From Herpetosiphon geysericola (GTDB lineage: Bacteria; Chloroflexota; Chloroflexia; Chloroflexales; Herpetosiphonaceae), in contig NZ_LGKP01000003.1 of NCBI RefSeq assembly GCF_001306135.1, forward strand, positions 84,240 to 148,239: 64,000 bases of DNA, in the 5' to 3' direction. This document shows, one piece after another, positions 53,600 through 64,000 of the stretch. The notes under the pieces were generated by a model that saw nothing but the letters and a program-made list of their open reading frames with translations, was not told the DNA's origin and searched no databases. The position numbers were made by a program, and so were the translations under genes. The stretch's first letter is position 1, and each line of letters starts with the position of its first letter.

Positions 53600-56500
53600 C
53601 TATTAATCCCCTCTCGAGGATTTGGGTTATTCGAATATTGGCTGGCAGTTGAGTGGATGATGGCTTGGGTAAAACTGTTTTAATCCCCTCTCGAGGATTT
53701 TGGTTATTCGAATCAAGTTTATACAACACAGGGCGGGCCGCAAAATGCAGTGTTTTAATCCCCTCTCGAGGATTTTGGTTATTCGAATGTATGCCGATTG
53801 GCCGTCTGGATTGCGGAACATGATGGTTTTAATCCCCTCTCGAGGATTTTGGTTATTCGAATGCGATTCGCACGATTAGCCTAATCGACGCTGGCATCAA
53901 GGTTTTAATCCCCTCTCGAGGATTTTGGTTATTCGAATAAAACTCGATCTAGGATGGAAAGGGTGGATTCGTCTTGGGGTTTTAATCCCCTCTCGAGGAT
54001 TTTGGTTATTCGAATGAACATGCCTTTCAACTCATTGCCAATGGTCTTTTGCGACAGTTTTAATCCCCTCACGAGGATTTTGGTTATTCGAATCTACTTG
54101 AACTAACTGCGTTGATTCCCAACTGCCAGAGCGATTTTAATCCCCTCACGAGGATTTTGGTTATTCGAATCTTCATCAGCCGCACGATTGAACTGCACTT
54201 CGCCACGAATAAATTTTAATCCCCTCACGAGGATTTTGGTTATTCGAATAAGTCCAGGCTGCACTCGAACAACTCTATGGCAATGTGCATTTTAATCCCC
54301 TCACGAGGATTTTGGTTATTCGAATGAACGAAACGAAAATGATTCAGGCGTGAGATTCAGGCTATTTTAATCCCCTCTCGAGGATTTTGGTTATTCGAAT
54401 GGTTTGTTTCAGCAATTTTGTAAGTAGAAGGACTTTAGATGTTTTAATCCCCTCTCGAGGATTTTGGTTATTCGAATGAATTGTTGAAGCTGGGGCGCAT
54501 CAAGAAAGTCGAATCGGTTTTAATCCCCTCTCGAGGATTTTGGTTATTCGAATTGAATGTCTCTGCATTGGGCATAGCCCAAAATCTGCTGTTTTAATCC
54601 CCTCTCGAGGATTTTGGTTATTCGAATGGCCAGCCGTGGGCCATTGCACTAACACTGCGAACAATTGGGTTTTAATCCCCTCTCGAGGATTTTGGTTATT
54701 CGAATGCATCGTCAAGCGTATGATACGAGAGAAGCCTAGTACGGAGTTTTAATCCCCTCTCGAGGATTTTGGTTATTCGAATTATCTTATTCCCTGACGT
54801 GGTAGCAGGCCTGTACACGGCTGACGCATTCGGCGTTTTAATCCCCTCTCGAGGATTTTGGTTATTCGAATGGCTCGGCTTGATCTCGGCAAGGCATCGC
54901 TCATCGAGCGCGTTTTAATCCCCTCTCGAGGATTTTGGTTATTCGAATCTGCCAACCACGCGGGCTGAAATGCGCCGCTTAGGGGTGAGTTTTAATCCCC
55001 TCTCGAGGATTTTGGTTATTCGAATTGCTTCCCACGCGGACTTAAAGTCATTTACATGCTGGCAAGTTTTAATCCCCTCTCGAGGATTTTGGTTATTCGA
55101 ATGGAGCTGTAGGTGAGATGAAGGGAGAGGGCTAGTATTGTTTTAATCCCCTCTCGAGGATTTTGGTTATTCGAATCAAGTTGTCCATATGGTTGAAGCT
55201 GTTTTGAAGAAAAGCGTTTTAATCCCCTCTCGAGGATTTTGGTTATTCGAATGGTTGATTACTGGAAGCAGGTCAATCCCAACCGATTGTGTTTTAATCC
55301 CCTCTCGAGGATTTTGGTTATTCGAATTCAACCTCGGCTCGCGTGGGAATCGTTGTGGCGTTCTTAGTTTTAATCCCCTCTCGAGGATTTTGGTTATTCG
55401 AATGATGTAATCGGACGTAGAGCAAGGAAACTCGTCTAACGTTTTAATCCCCTCTCGAGGATTTTGGTTATTCGAATTCTGCGCGAAGTATCATTTGGTG
55501 CTCGAAGAAAGTAATTAGTTTTAATCCCCTCTCGAGGATTTTGGTTATTCGAATTGAAATGATTGCCAGCGCTCGCCGCCAAGTCACTGATGTTTTAATC
55601 CCCTCTCGAGGATTTTGGTTATTCGAATGCCCTCAGGGGCTTCAAGGGTCTGTGCATCACGGCCACAATGTTTTAATCCCCTCTCGAGGATTTTGGTTAT
55701 TCGAATTCTGCGCGGCACACGACATTGGTCAGATTGCAAACCCGTTTTAATCCCCTCTCGAGGATTTTGGTTATTCGAATTCTGCGCGAAGTATCATTTG
55801 GTGCTCGAAGAAAGTAATTAGTTTTAATCCCCTCTCGAGGATTTTGGTTATTCGAATGCAGCGCGAAGTATCATTTGGTGCTCGAAGAAAGTAATTAGTT
55901 TTAATCCCCTCTCGAGGATTTTGGTTATTCGAATATACTGCAACTGATTGGTGCAATCCACGCGGCAATGAGTCTGGTTTTAATCCCCTCTCGAGGATTT
56001 TGGTTATTCGAATGTTAAGGCAGTGTACGATCATCACGGTTTTTAATCAGGGTTTTAATCCCCTCTCGAGGATTTTGGTTATTCGAATCGTAAAGACCCC
56101 AAATTGATTCAAAGTAGCATTCAAGCGAGGTTTTAATCCCCTCTCGAGGATTTTGGTTATTCGAATCCTATGGGCAACGCGCCTGTGATACCTGTATCCT
56201 TCGGTTTTAATCCCCTCTCGAGGATTTGGGTTATTCGAATTTTTGTTTTCGATCCAGTTAACGGTGATGATAGCGATTTATGGTTTTAATCCCCTCTCGA
56301 GGATTTTGGTTATTCGAATGTTGTTAGCGCTCCACTCGCGCCCAATGCGCCTACAAGTTTTAATCCCCTCTCGAGGATTTTGGTTATTCGAATGACGAAT
56401 GGCTTACACGAAATGGAGTTACACAATGGCGTTTTAATCCCCTCTCGAGGATTTTGGTTATTCGAATGTGCTGATTTGGCGCTTGGTATCGCACAAGGCA

Positions 56501-59500
56501 TTACAGTTTTAATCCCCTCTCGAGGATTTTGGTTATTCGAATAAAGGAACACATAATGGAAACCACAAATAACGTACAAGGTTTTAATCCCCTCTCGAGG
56601 ATTTTGGTTATTCGAATGCTAATCCCCTAATGGCACTACACGATATATTAATATTAACGTTTTAATCCCCTCTCGAGGATTTTGGTTATTCGAATTTACC
56701 CTCGGCGTTGTGCTCGCCCCACTGTTTGAAAGTTTTAATCCCCTCTCGAGGATTTTGGTTATTCGAATACTCGCCTTCCTGAGCGGCTCCATCGTCCTCA
56801 ATATCGTTTTAATCCCCTCTCGAGGATTTTGGTTATTCGAATTGGGGGAATCGCTCGGCGATCGCGTTAGCCAGTGGTGTTTTAATCCCCTCTCGAGGAT
56901 TTTGGTTATTCGAATTCATTATGATGGGCTTCCAAGCCATCTGGACGTTGGGTTTTAATCCCCTCTCGAGGATTTTGGTTATTCGAATCCAGCAGGGTTG
57001 GCCTTTTTCAAACGCCATACACTGGGTTTTAATCCCCTCTCGAGGATTTTGGTTATTCGAATGCTTCGTGGTTGATTCGCTTCGCTATGCAGGTTTTAAT
57101 CCCCTCTCGAGGATTTTGGTTATTCGAATTTGTCAGCCCGCAAGTTGGTTAGGGCTTCAAAATAGGTTTTAATCCCCTCTCGAGGATTTTGGTTATTCGA
57201 ATAGCACACTCACGAAGTAGAAGCCTACGACAGCCCCGGTTTTAATCCCCTCTCGAGGATTTTGGTTATTCGAATAGACTACAAAAAGTTTGTATCGTTG
57301 CTGTGTAAGTTCGGTTTTAATCCCCTCTCGAGGATTTTGGTTATTCGAATGCCGTGCGAGTAAGCTCCCGTTGACTCGGTGATTTCTGTTTTAATCCCCT
57401 CTCGAGGATTTTGGTTATTCGAATCGTCGTAATCCGCAAGGGTTAGCTGTGCTCGTTTATAGTTTTAATCCCCTCTCGAGGATTTTGGTTATTCGAATAA
57501 AATCAGAATCAAGCCCCAACGTCAAGCTGTCAAGCTCGTTTTAATCCCCTCTCGAGGATTTTGGTTATTCGAATCGTTCAATTTGGGGCCACAAGGCGGA
57601 AACGCAGTCGTAACGTTTTAATCCCCTCTCGAGGATTTTGGTTATTCGAATCCTGCTACCTTTTGCAACATCGTGTCGGTTGTTTGCGGTTTTAATCCCC
57701 TCTCGAGGATTTTGGTTATTCGAATATAGACGGTCACCAACCCGATGTCATCAGCCCGCTGCGGCGTGGCGTTTTAATCCCCTCTCGAGGATTTTGGTTA
57801 TTCGAATCGCCACAGACCATAGCGAATTGCGCGCCGTGTTGGTGCGTTTTAATCCCCTCTCGAGGATTTTGGTTATTCGAATTGATATAGAATGTTCGGA
57901 TCAGTCATTGGGTTTCTCCATGTTTTAATCCCCTCTCGAGGATTTTGGTTATTCGAATCCACCAATAATCCCTGCCGCCCACAGGGGGACAACAAAATTG
58001 TTTTAATCCCCTCTCGAGGATTTTGGTTATTCGAATTGATTTATTCACTCAAGAATCGTTAGGAGTTATTATGGTTTTAATCCCCTCTCGAGGATTTTGG
58101 TTATTCGAATACACAGAATCACGACACCCGTGGTATACCACTGAATCGTTTTAATCCCCTCTCGAGGATTTTGGTTATTCGAATTTCCAACAGCGTGAAG
58201 ATGGATTGTAACTTTCAATGTTTTAATCCCCTCTCGAGGATTTTGGTTATTCGAATTTGACTGAGTAGGCTGTGAGAGAATGAACGCTGTCATGCGTTTT
58301 AATCCCCTCTCGAGGATTTTGGTTATTCGAATTCAGTCTCTGGCGACGTTGACTGGACAGCGGTCATGGTGAGTTTTAATCCCCTCTCGAGGATTTTGGT
58401 TATTCGAATCCAGAGACACTGCTGCTAATGCCGCCCGTTTGACCAGCTGGTTTTAATCCCCTCTCGAGGATTTTGGTTATTCGAATCGCTATTTTGAGCG
58501 CTGCATTAGAAGCACAGGAAAATGGGTTTTAATCCCCTCTCGAGGATTTTGGTTATTCGAATAGACACAGTTTTATCATGCAGCTATGATGAATCTATCG
58601 GTTTTAATCCCCTCTCGAGGATTTTGGTTATTCGAATAATCTACTGGCGGCGAAGATAACGCATTTGGCGTAGGAATTTGTTTTAATCCCCTCTCGAGGA
58701 TTTTGGTTATTCGAATCAATCGAGCTTACTGCCTCCAAGAATTCCATAGTGGCAGGTTTTAATCCCCTCTCGAGGATTTTGGTTATTCGAATAGGTTTGG
58801 TCGAGCAGGCCAATAAATGCCGTGTGGGTTTTAATCCCCTCTCGAGGATTTTGGTTATTCGAATACCATCACCACGGTCAACAGCCCAACAGCCATATCG
58901 TAGTTTTAATCCCCTCTCGAGGATTTTGGTTATTCGAATTTTCTCACCACCAAAAGAGGGGCCACTGAGCACGATTGATAAAGTTTTAATCCCCTCTCGA
59001 GGATTTTGGTTATTCGAATTGCTTGCTGTTCTTTCAATGCCAGCACGAATTGAGCAGGTTTTAATCCCCTCTCGAGGATTTTGGTTATTCGAATCGATGA
59101 GGTACATGGGTTGAAATGGTTGCGCGAATTTATGTTTTAATCCCCTCTCGAGGATTTTGGTTATTCGAATATTGTTTTTCGCCCTTGCTCATCTTCAATT
59201 TGCAAGGTTATGGGTTTTAATCCCCTCTCGAGGATTTTGGTTATTCGAATGGGCTATGAAGATGGCCTGACCCAAGCCGAGGACGCAAGTTTTAATCCCC
59301 TCTCGAGGATTTTGGTTATTCGAATTTCCACTCATGGGGATCAAACAACAATCCGAACAGTTCAGTTTTAATCCCCTCTCGAGGATTTTGGTTATTCGAA
59401 TAAACTTATTCGCACTCAAGCATCGGCGGATTTTTCGACCGGTTTTAATCCCCTCTCGAGGATTTTGGTTATTCGAATAGTTTGATCGCTATTGCGATCA

Positions 59501-62500
59501 CTACGTTGGTTACATGTTTTAATCCCCTCTCGAGGATTTTGGTTATTCGAATGAAACGAAGGTGCTAAGGGCTGATATGGTATACAAGTCGGTTTTAATC
59601 CCCTCTCGAGGATTTTGGTTATTCGAATTCGTTGGCCATCGTGACCAAGAGCTGATGGTCGTGCTTGTTTTAATCCCCTCTCGAGGATTTTGGTTATTCG
59701 AATGGATCATGAGGTCAGTATTTTTGTGCAATATGGCGTGAGTTTTAATCCCCTCTCGAGGATTTTGGTTATTCGAATATTTCTTCACGATGGCATGCGG
59801 CGGCGTGACCACCGGTTTTAATCCCCTCTCGAGGATTTTGGTTATTCGAATCTGATTTACAATAACAATGACGAGCAAGCCGATATCCTGTTTTAATCCC
59901 CTCTCGAGGATTTTGGTTATTCGAATTCATGCAATTGCGCCAGGTGCGCGGCATGGTGGTACTAAGTTTTAATCCCCTCTCGAGGATTTTGGTTATTCGA
60001 ATCCAAGCTATGATATTTTCTCCGATGGAGAAATACAGGTGTTTTAATCCCCTCTCGAGGATTTTGGTTATTCGAATGCACCATGTCGCCGCAGATGAAA
60101 GAATGGCGCATGTTCGTTTTAATCCCCTCTCGAGGATTTTGGTTATTCGAATCGATTGCTGACCTACGCGGTAGGTTTGTGTGCGAAGAGTTTTAATCCC
60201 CTCTCGAGGATTTTGGTTATTCGAATACAAAAAATGTTCCTGCTGTTTGGTGGCGGCGCGAATGGTGTTTTAATCCCCTCTCGAGGATTTTGGTTATTCG
60301 AATTCTCATTGAGCGAATAGCCGAGCAACTGCTCAAGCCGGTTTTAATCCCCTCTCGAGGATTTTGGTTATTCGAATCCGTTGTCAAGTTGTCGACTAGC
60401 TGTCAAGTTGCGGTTTTAATCCCCTCTCGAGGATTTTGGTTATTCGAATAGCTATGTATGCCAACAATAGCCACGCTTTGTACGGGTGGTTTTAATCCCC
60501 TCTCGAGGATTTTGGTTATTCGAATGCCTATAGTGTCCAGCCCAAGGCCGTGCGCTATAGCGAGGTTTTAATCCCCTCTCGAGGATTTTGGTTATTCGAA
60601 TCGCCAATTAGCGGCCAACCTCAAGCGCGACCAAATTATGTTTTAATCCCCTCTCGAGGATTTTGGTTATTCGAATTCAATCGCAAAGGCAAACCCTTCG
60701 CTGGGGCCATACCGTTGTTTTAATCCCCTCTCGAGGATTTTGGTTATTCGAATAGATAGCACTACGGTATCAGGCATTCGCGCACAAGCTGTTTTAATCC
60801 CCTCTCGAGGATTTTGGTTATTCGAATACAAAAAGGTGTGCGAAGAGGCAAAAGCACGAGTTGAGGTTTTAATCCCCTCTCGAGGATTTTGGTTATTCGA
60901 ATCCACATATAACCGTCGCTGATAATCAGATGTTTATTGTGTTTTAATCCCCTCTCGAGGATTTTGGTTATTCGAATCTATCAAAGTCTCGACGGCGGCG
61001 CACCGTTGGCAGTTTTAATCCCCTCTCGAGGATTTTGGTTATTCGAATAATGCCCGCAACAGATCGGCGGTGCTAGTGCTTGTGGTTTTAATCCCCTCTC
61101 GAGGATTTTGGTTATTCGAATTTCAACAATTCCCGCATCACAAGTGCTATGTCGAGCCGTTTGGCGTTTTAATCCCCTCTCGAGGATTTTGGTTATTCGA
61201 ATCGTTATGGGTGGCCTACCCGTTACGGTAGAAGTCAAGGGGTTTTAATCCCCTCTCGAGGATTTTGGTTATTCGAATAATTAGCGATGATGACGAATGG
61301 GAATTTGAGACAGCCGGTTTTAATCCCCTCTCGAGGATTTTGGTTATTCGAATGTATGTGTTTGATACGGTATTCAAATCATGGCTTGCTGTGTTTTAAT
61401 CCCCTCTCGAGGATTTTGGTTATTCGAATCGTGAGAAAACGATGGCGATTATCCCCAATAGCGGCCTTGTTTTAATCCCCTCTCGAGGATTTTGGTTATT
61501 CGAATAATGAAACAAGCGTCGTGTTTCCTTCGCTGGTCGCGCCTGTTTTAATCCCCTCTCGAGGATTTTGGTTATTCGAATATGCAATTATGTGGTCGTC
61601 AAGCGTTGGGTTGAGGAAGCCGGTTTTAATCCCCTCTCGAGGATTTTGGTTATTCGAATCGGGTGAAAGAAGAGGTGAGTTTTTTTTTACTCCGTTATGT
61701 TTTAATCCCCTCTCGAGGATTTTGGTTATTCGAATCTATGATCTTGAATTAATGAATCTTTTGGCGGGGTTGCGTTTTAATCCCCTCTCGAGGATTTTGG
61801 TTATTCGAATCAACGACTTGGTAGCCAAACACCATTCAAACTGGATTGAGGGGTTTTAATCCCCTCTCGAGGATTTTGGTTATTCGAATCTATGATCTTG
61901 AATTAATGAATCTTTTGGCGGGGTTGCGTTTTAATCCCCTCTCGAGGATTTTGGTTATTCGAATAGTTGATCGAGGGCTGCATGAAGGTCAGGGTCTAAA
62001 TTCCCGTTTTAATCCCCTCTCGAGGATTTTGGTTATTCGAATCTACGAATCCGAGCAACAACGCATTCAGCGGGCTTTATGTTTTAATCCCCTCTCGAGG
62101 ATTTTGGTTATTCGAATTTTTTCAATCTCAGGGCCAATATACCCAAATAACCCCTTGGTTTTAATCCCCTCTCGAGGATTTTGGTTATTCGAATAAATAT
62201 GCAGCGTTGCTTGGTATCAATGAATCGGCTGCTGTTTTAATCCCCTCTCGAGGATTTTGGTTATTCGAATGCATCAAACGCGACAGCAGGCCGTGTAGCA
62301 TTCACATTGAGTTTTAATCCCCTCTCGAGGATTTTGGTTATTCGAATGACAGTGCGCGAAAATGGCTCACGACTGTTGCAAATGTTTTAATCCCCTCTCG
62401 AGGATTTTGGTTATTCGAATGAACTAGAGGTAATCTATGGCTAAGTATTTGGATGTTAATGTTTTAATCCCCTCTCGAGGATTTTGGTTATTCGAATTGG

Positions 62501-63870
62501 CACAAAAACGCTTGAATATTGGTTCGCCAAAGTCCAGTTTTAATCCCCTCTCGAGGATTTTGGTTATTCGAATTTTGTATCAACGCCTATTCGTTGAAAT
62601 ACATCTGTAAAAGTTTTAATCCCCTCTCGAGGATTTTGGTTATTCGAATAAACCAGTCTATCGCAACAGGAAGTAGCGTTAATATTACGGTTTTAATCCC
62701 CTCTCGAGGATTTTGGTTATTCGAATAATGATTGAGCATCAGCACACCAAGGCCATGGGGCCAAAGCTGTTTTAATCCCCTCTCGAGGATTTTGGTTATT
62801 CGAATTTTATCTGTTCGGTTGTGCGGGCGATTCAGGGGCCAAACGTTTTAATCCCCTCTCGAGGATTTTGGTTATTCGAATATTGTGAGCGCTATTGAAA
62901 CCGAGGCCGAGGTCTCTGGGGTTTTAATCCCCTCTCGAGGATTTTGGTTATTCGAATGCAGGTAGGGCTGCTCAGGCCGTGCCGACTAGATGCGGTTTTA
63001 ATCCCCTCTCGAGGATTTTGGTTATTCGAATATTTACACTAAGCGAGGGCGAATAGTGGCTAGAAAAAAGTGGGTTTTAATCCCCTCTCGAGGATTTTGG
63101 TTATTCGAATATAGAACTCAGCCCCAAAATAGCAATCAATCATGCTGTCACGGTTTTAATCCCCTCTCGAGGATTTTGGTTATTCGAATCGTGGTAGTAT
63201 GGGATTGACAAACGAGCACAACACTGGTTGTTTTAATCCCCTCTCGAGGATTTTGGTTATTCGAATGCAGCGGATAGCGGTCTGTCTCGTAGAGTATACC
63301 ACGGCGTTTTAATCCCCTCTCGAGGATTTTGGTTATTCGAATGTTTCTAGCAGCTGTTGCTCGTTGGGCCAGTTTCAGCGTTTTAATCCCCTCTCGAGGA
63401 TTTTGGTTATTCGAATCGAACGACGCGTCTCAATGCCCGCACGGGCGAGATTGTGGGTTTTAATCCCCTCTCGAGGATTTTGGTTATTCGAATCAATCGA
63501 CCTCTATTAACTCCATTATATCACTCCTAGGTTTTAATCCCCTCTCGAGGATTTTGGTTATTCGAATCGTAATAAAACCGCTTTTCATCAAGACGCTTAC
63601 CAAATTGCGTTTTAATCCCCTCTCGAGGATTTTGGTTATTCGAATTTAAAGAGCATTATCGACTTCGTAAGCAGGCCGATGAAGTTTTAATCCCCTCTCG
63701 AGGATTTTGGTTATTCGAATTCGACGTACCATGATTGAATTTACCGTGCGCGAATTTTATGTTTTAATCCCCTCTCGAGGATTTTGGTTATTCGAATACT
63801 CATACCGTATGCACCTTGCCTTCATGGTGACTGGTTTTAATCCCCTCTCGAGGATTTTGGTTATTCGAAT
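53600..63870 (-). CRISPR. very large CRISPR array, about 136 repeats of 37 bases
   Basis: By hand count 136 repeats of 37 bases and 135 spacers, mostly 34-43 bases. On the plus strand the repeat begins GTTTTAATCCCCTCTCGAGG and ends GGTTATTCGAAT. On the minus strand it ends GGGGATTAAAAC, like the ATTGAAAC-type crRNA handle. That strand can fold AATCCTC / GGGGATT around a GAGA loop. The first repeat (53600) is degenerate at positions 1 and 3 and has GGGTT for TGGTT, marking the old end. The array is therefore probably transcribed from the minus strand with its leader to the right. Repeat variants lie at 54057-54400 and 56204. No cas genes are in the window. Confidence 0.98.
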
Positions 63871-63876
63871 ACACTA

Positions 63877-64000
63877 GGCTCTGTCTGATAATTCAGGATA
63901 CCGATGTCGCTGGTGCAAGGATACGCACCAAGCGTTGAATCATCGCCAGATGGACGAATCCGAGATAGTTCAGGGCCAGTTTCTCAAATCGCGTGGCCAC
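63877..64000 (-). mobile_element. IS5-like insertion element, one end
   Basis: Six bases after the last CRISPR repeat the sequence changes to GGCTCTGTCTGATAATTC, which looks like an insertion-sequence terminal repeat. A transposase C-terminus begins 16 bases inside it. The rest of the element lies outside the window. Confidence 0.7.
63893..64000 (-). CDS. IS5-family transposase, C-terminal fragment
   Basis: The last 35 codons on the minus strand, entering from the window edge and ending with TGA at 63893. The residues VATRFEKLALNYLGFVHLAM, followed by IQRLVRIL, match the C-terminal YxKxxxNFLxFVxLAxI pattern of IS5-type DDE transposases. The catalytic residues are outside the window. It is convergent on the array and lies within 30 bases of the last repeat. 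Confidence 0.75.
   Translation of the reverse strand: MATRFEKLALNYLGFVHLAMIQRLVRILAPATSVS

Noticed and set aside
53627..62728. Many long open frames on both strands across 53.6-62.7 kb
   Set aside because: They are read through the CRISPR repeats, which lack stops in several frames; the translations repeat the same repeat-derived peptides (for example NPLSRILVIRI).

Overview
The window looks like a chromosomal piece from a filamentous, gliding member of the Chloroflexota, most likely Herpetosiphon or a close relative. This is inferred from the content, not from a database search. The content includes many secreted chitin- and glucan-degrading and repeat-rich surface proteins, CSLREA beta-helix proteins, TPTN linkers, and a mix of GC-moderate housekeeping genes. 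No rRNA or tRNA gene was recognised.

Layout. (1) 1-2.8 kb: a minus-strand methionine-salvage operon (mtnA, a MetE/UROD-like gene, a PfkB kinase cut by the window edge). It sits behind a clear promoter, a SAM-I riboswitch and an intrinsic terminator. (2) 2.8-14.5 kb: mostly core metabolism and regulation, namely a FAD oxidoreductase, a GNAT acetyltransferase, a polyprenyl diphosphate synthase, FabZ, an OmpR-type response regulator, a GIY-YIG protein, a TetR/MFS pair with two TetR operators, methylmalonyl-CoA epimerase, citrate synthase, and a membrane STAS protein. (3) 14.8-22 kb: a single 2395-residue secreted RHS/YD-repeat protein whose C-terminal tip looks exchanged. (4) 22-31.2 kb: a DUF4386 fusion, a MalT-like regulator, hisD, an HD phosphohydrolase preceded by a 33-residue lipoprotein ORF, and a one-polypeptide restriction-modification enzyme. 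(5) 31.4-49 kb: an accessory, largely secreted region. It holds tandem CSLREA proteins and a third decayed copy, a YadA-head/S74 protein coupled to a TPTN-linker protein, a GH5 glucanase with a LacI-type operator, a GH19 chitinase, a small cluster of immunity-like genes (SMI1/KNR4, DUF1877-like), a pseudogene, and a PPC-repeat protein. (6) 49-53 kb: the tlyA-pcm-M50-tpiA operon and a divergent alpha/beta hydrolase. (7) 53.6-63.9 kb: a very large CRISPR array (136 repeats by hand count) with no cas gene in the window. It is abutted on its inferred leader side by an IS5-like element.

The most interesting points are these. A short C-terminal motif of the form hydrophobic-Tyr-Leu/Met-Pro near a basic end is shared by four otherwise unrelated secreted proteins, a candidate undescribed sorting signal. 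The CRISPR array can be oriented from its decayed repeat and its crRNA-handle-like end, carries stem-preserving GNRA-loop variants and duplicated spacers, and is interrupted by an IS. A dispersed structured repeat (five copies) shows compensatory stem changes. The riboswitch operon has a terminator arm that also carries the only good ribosome binding site.
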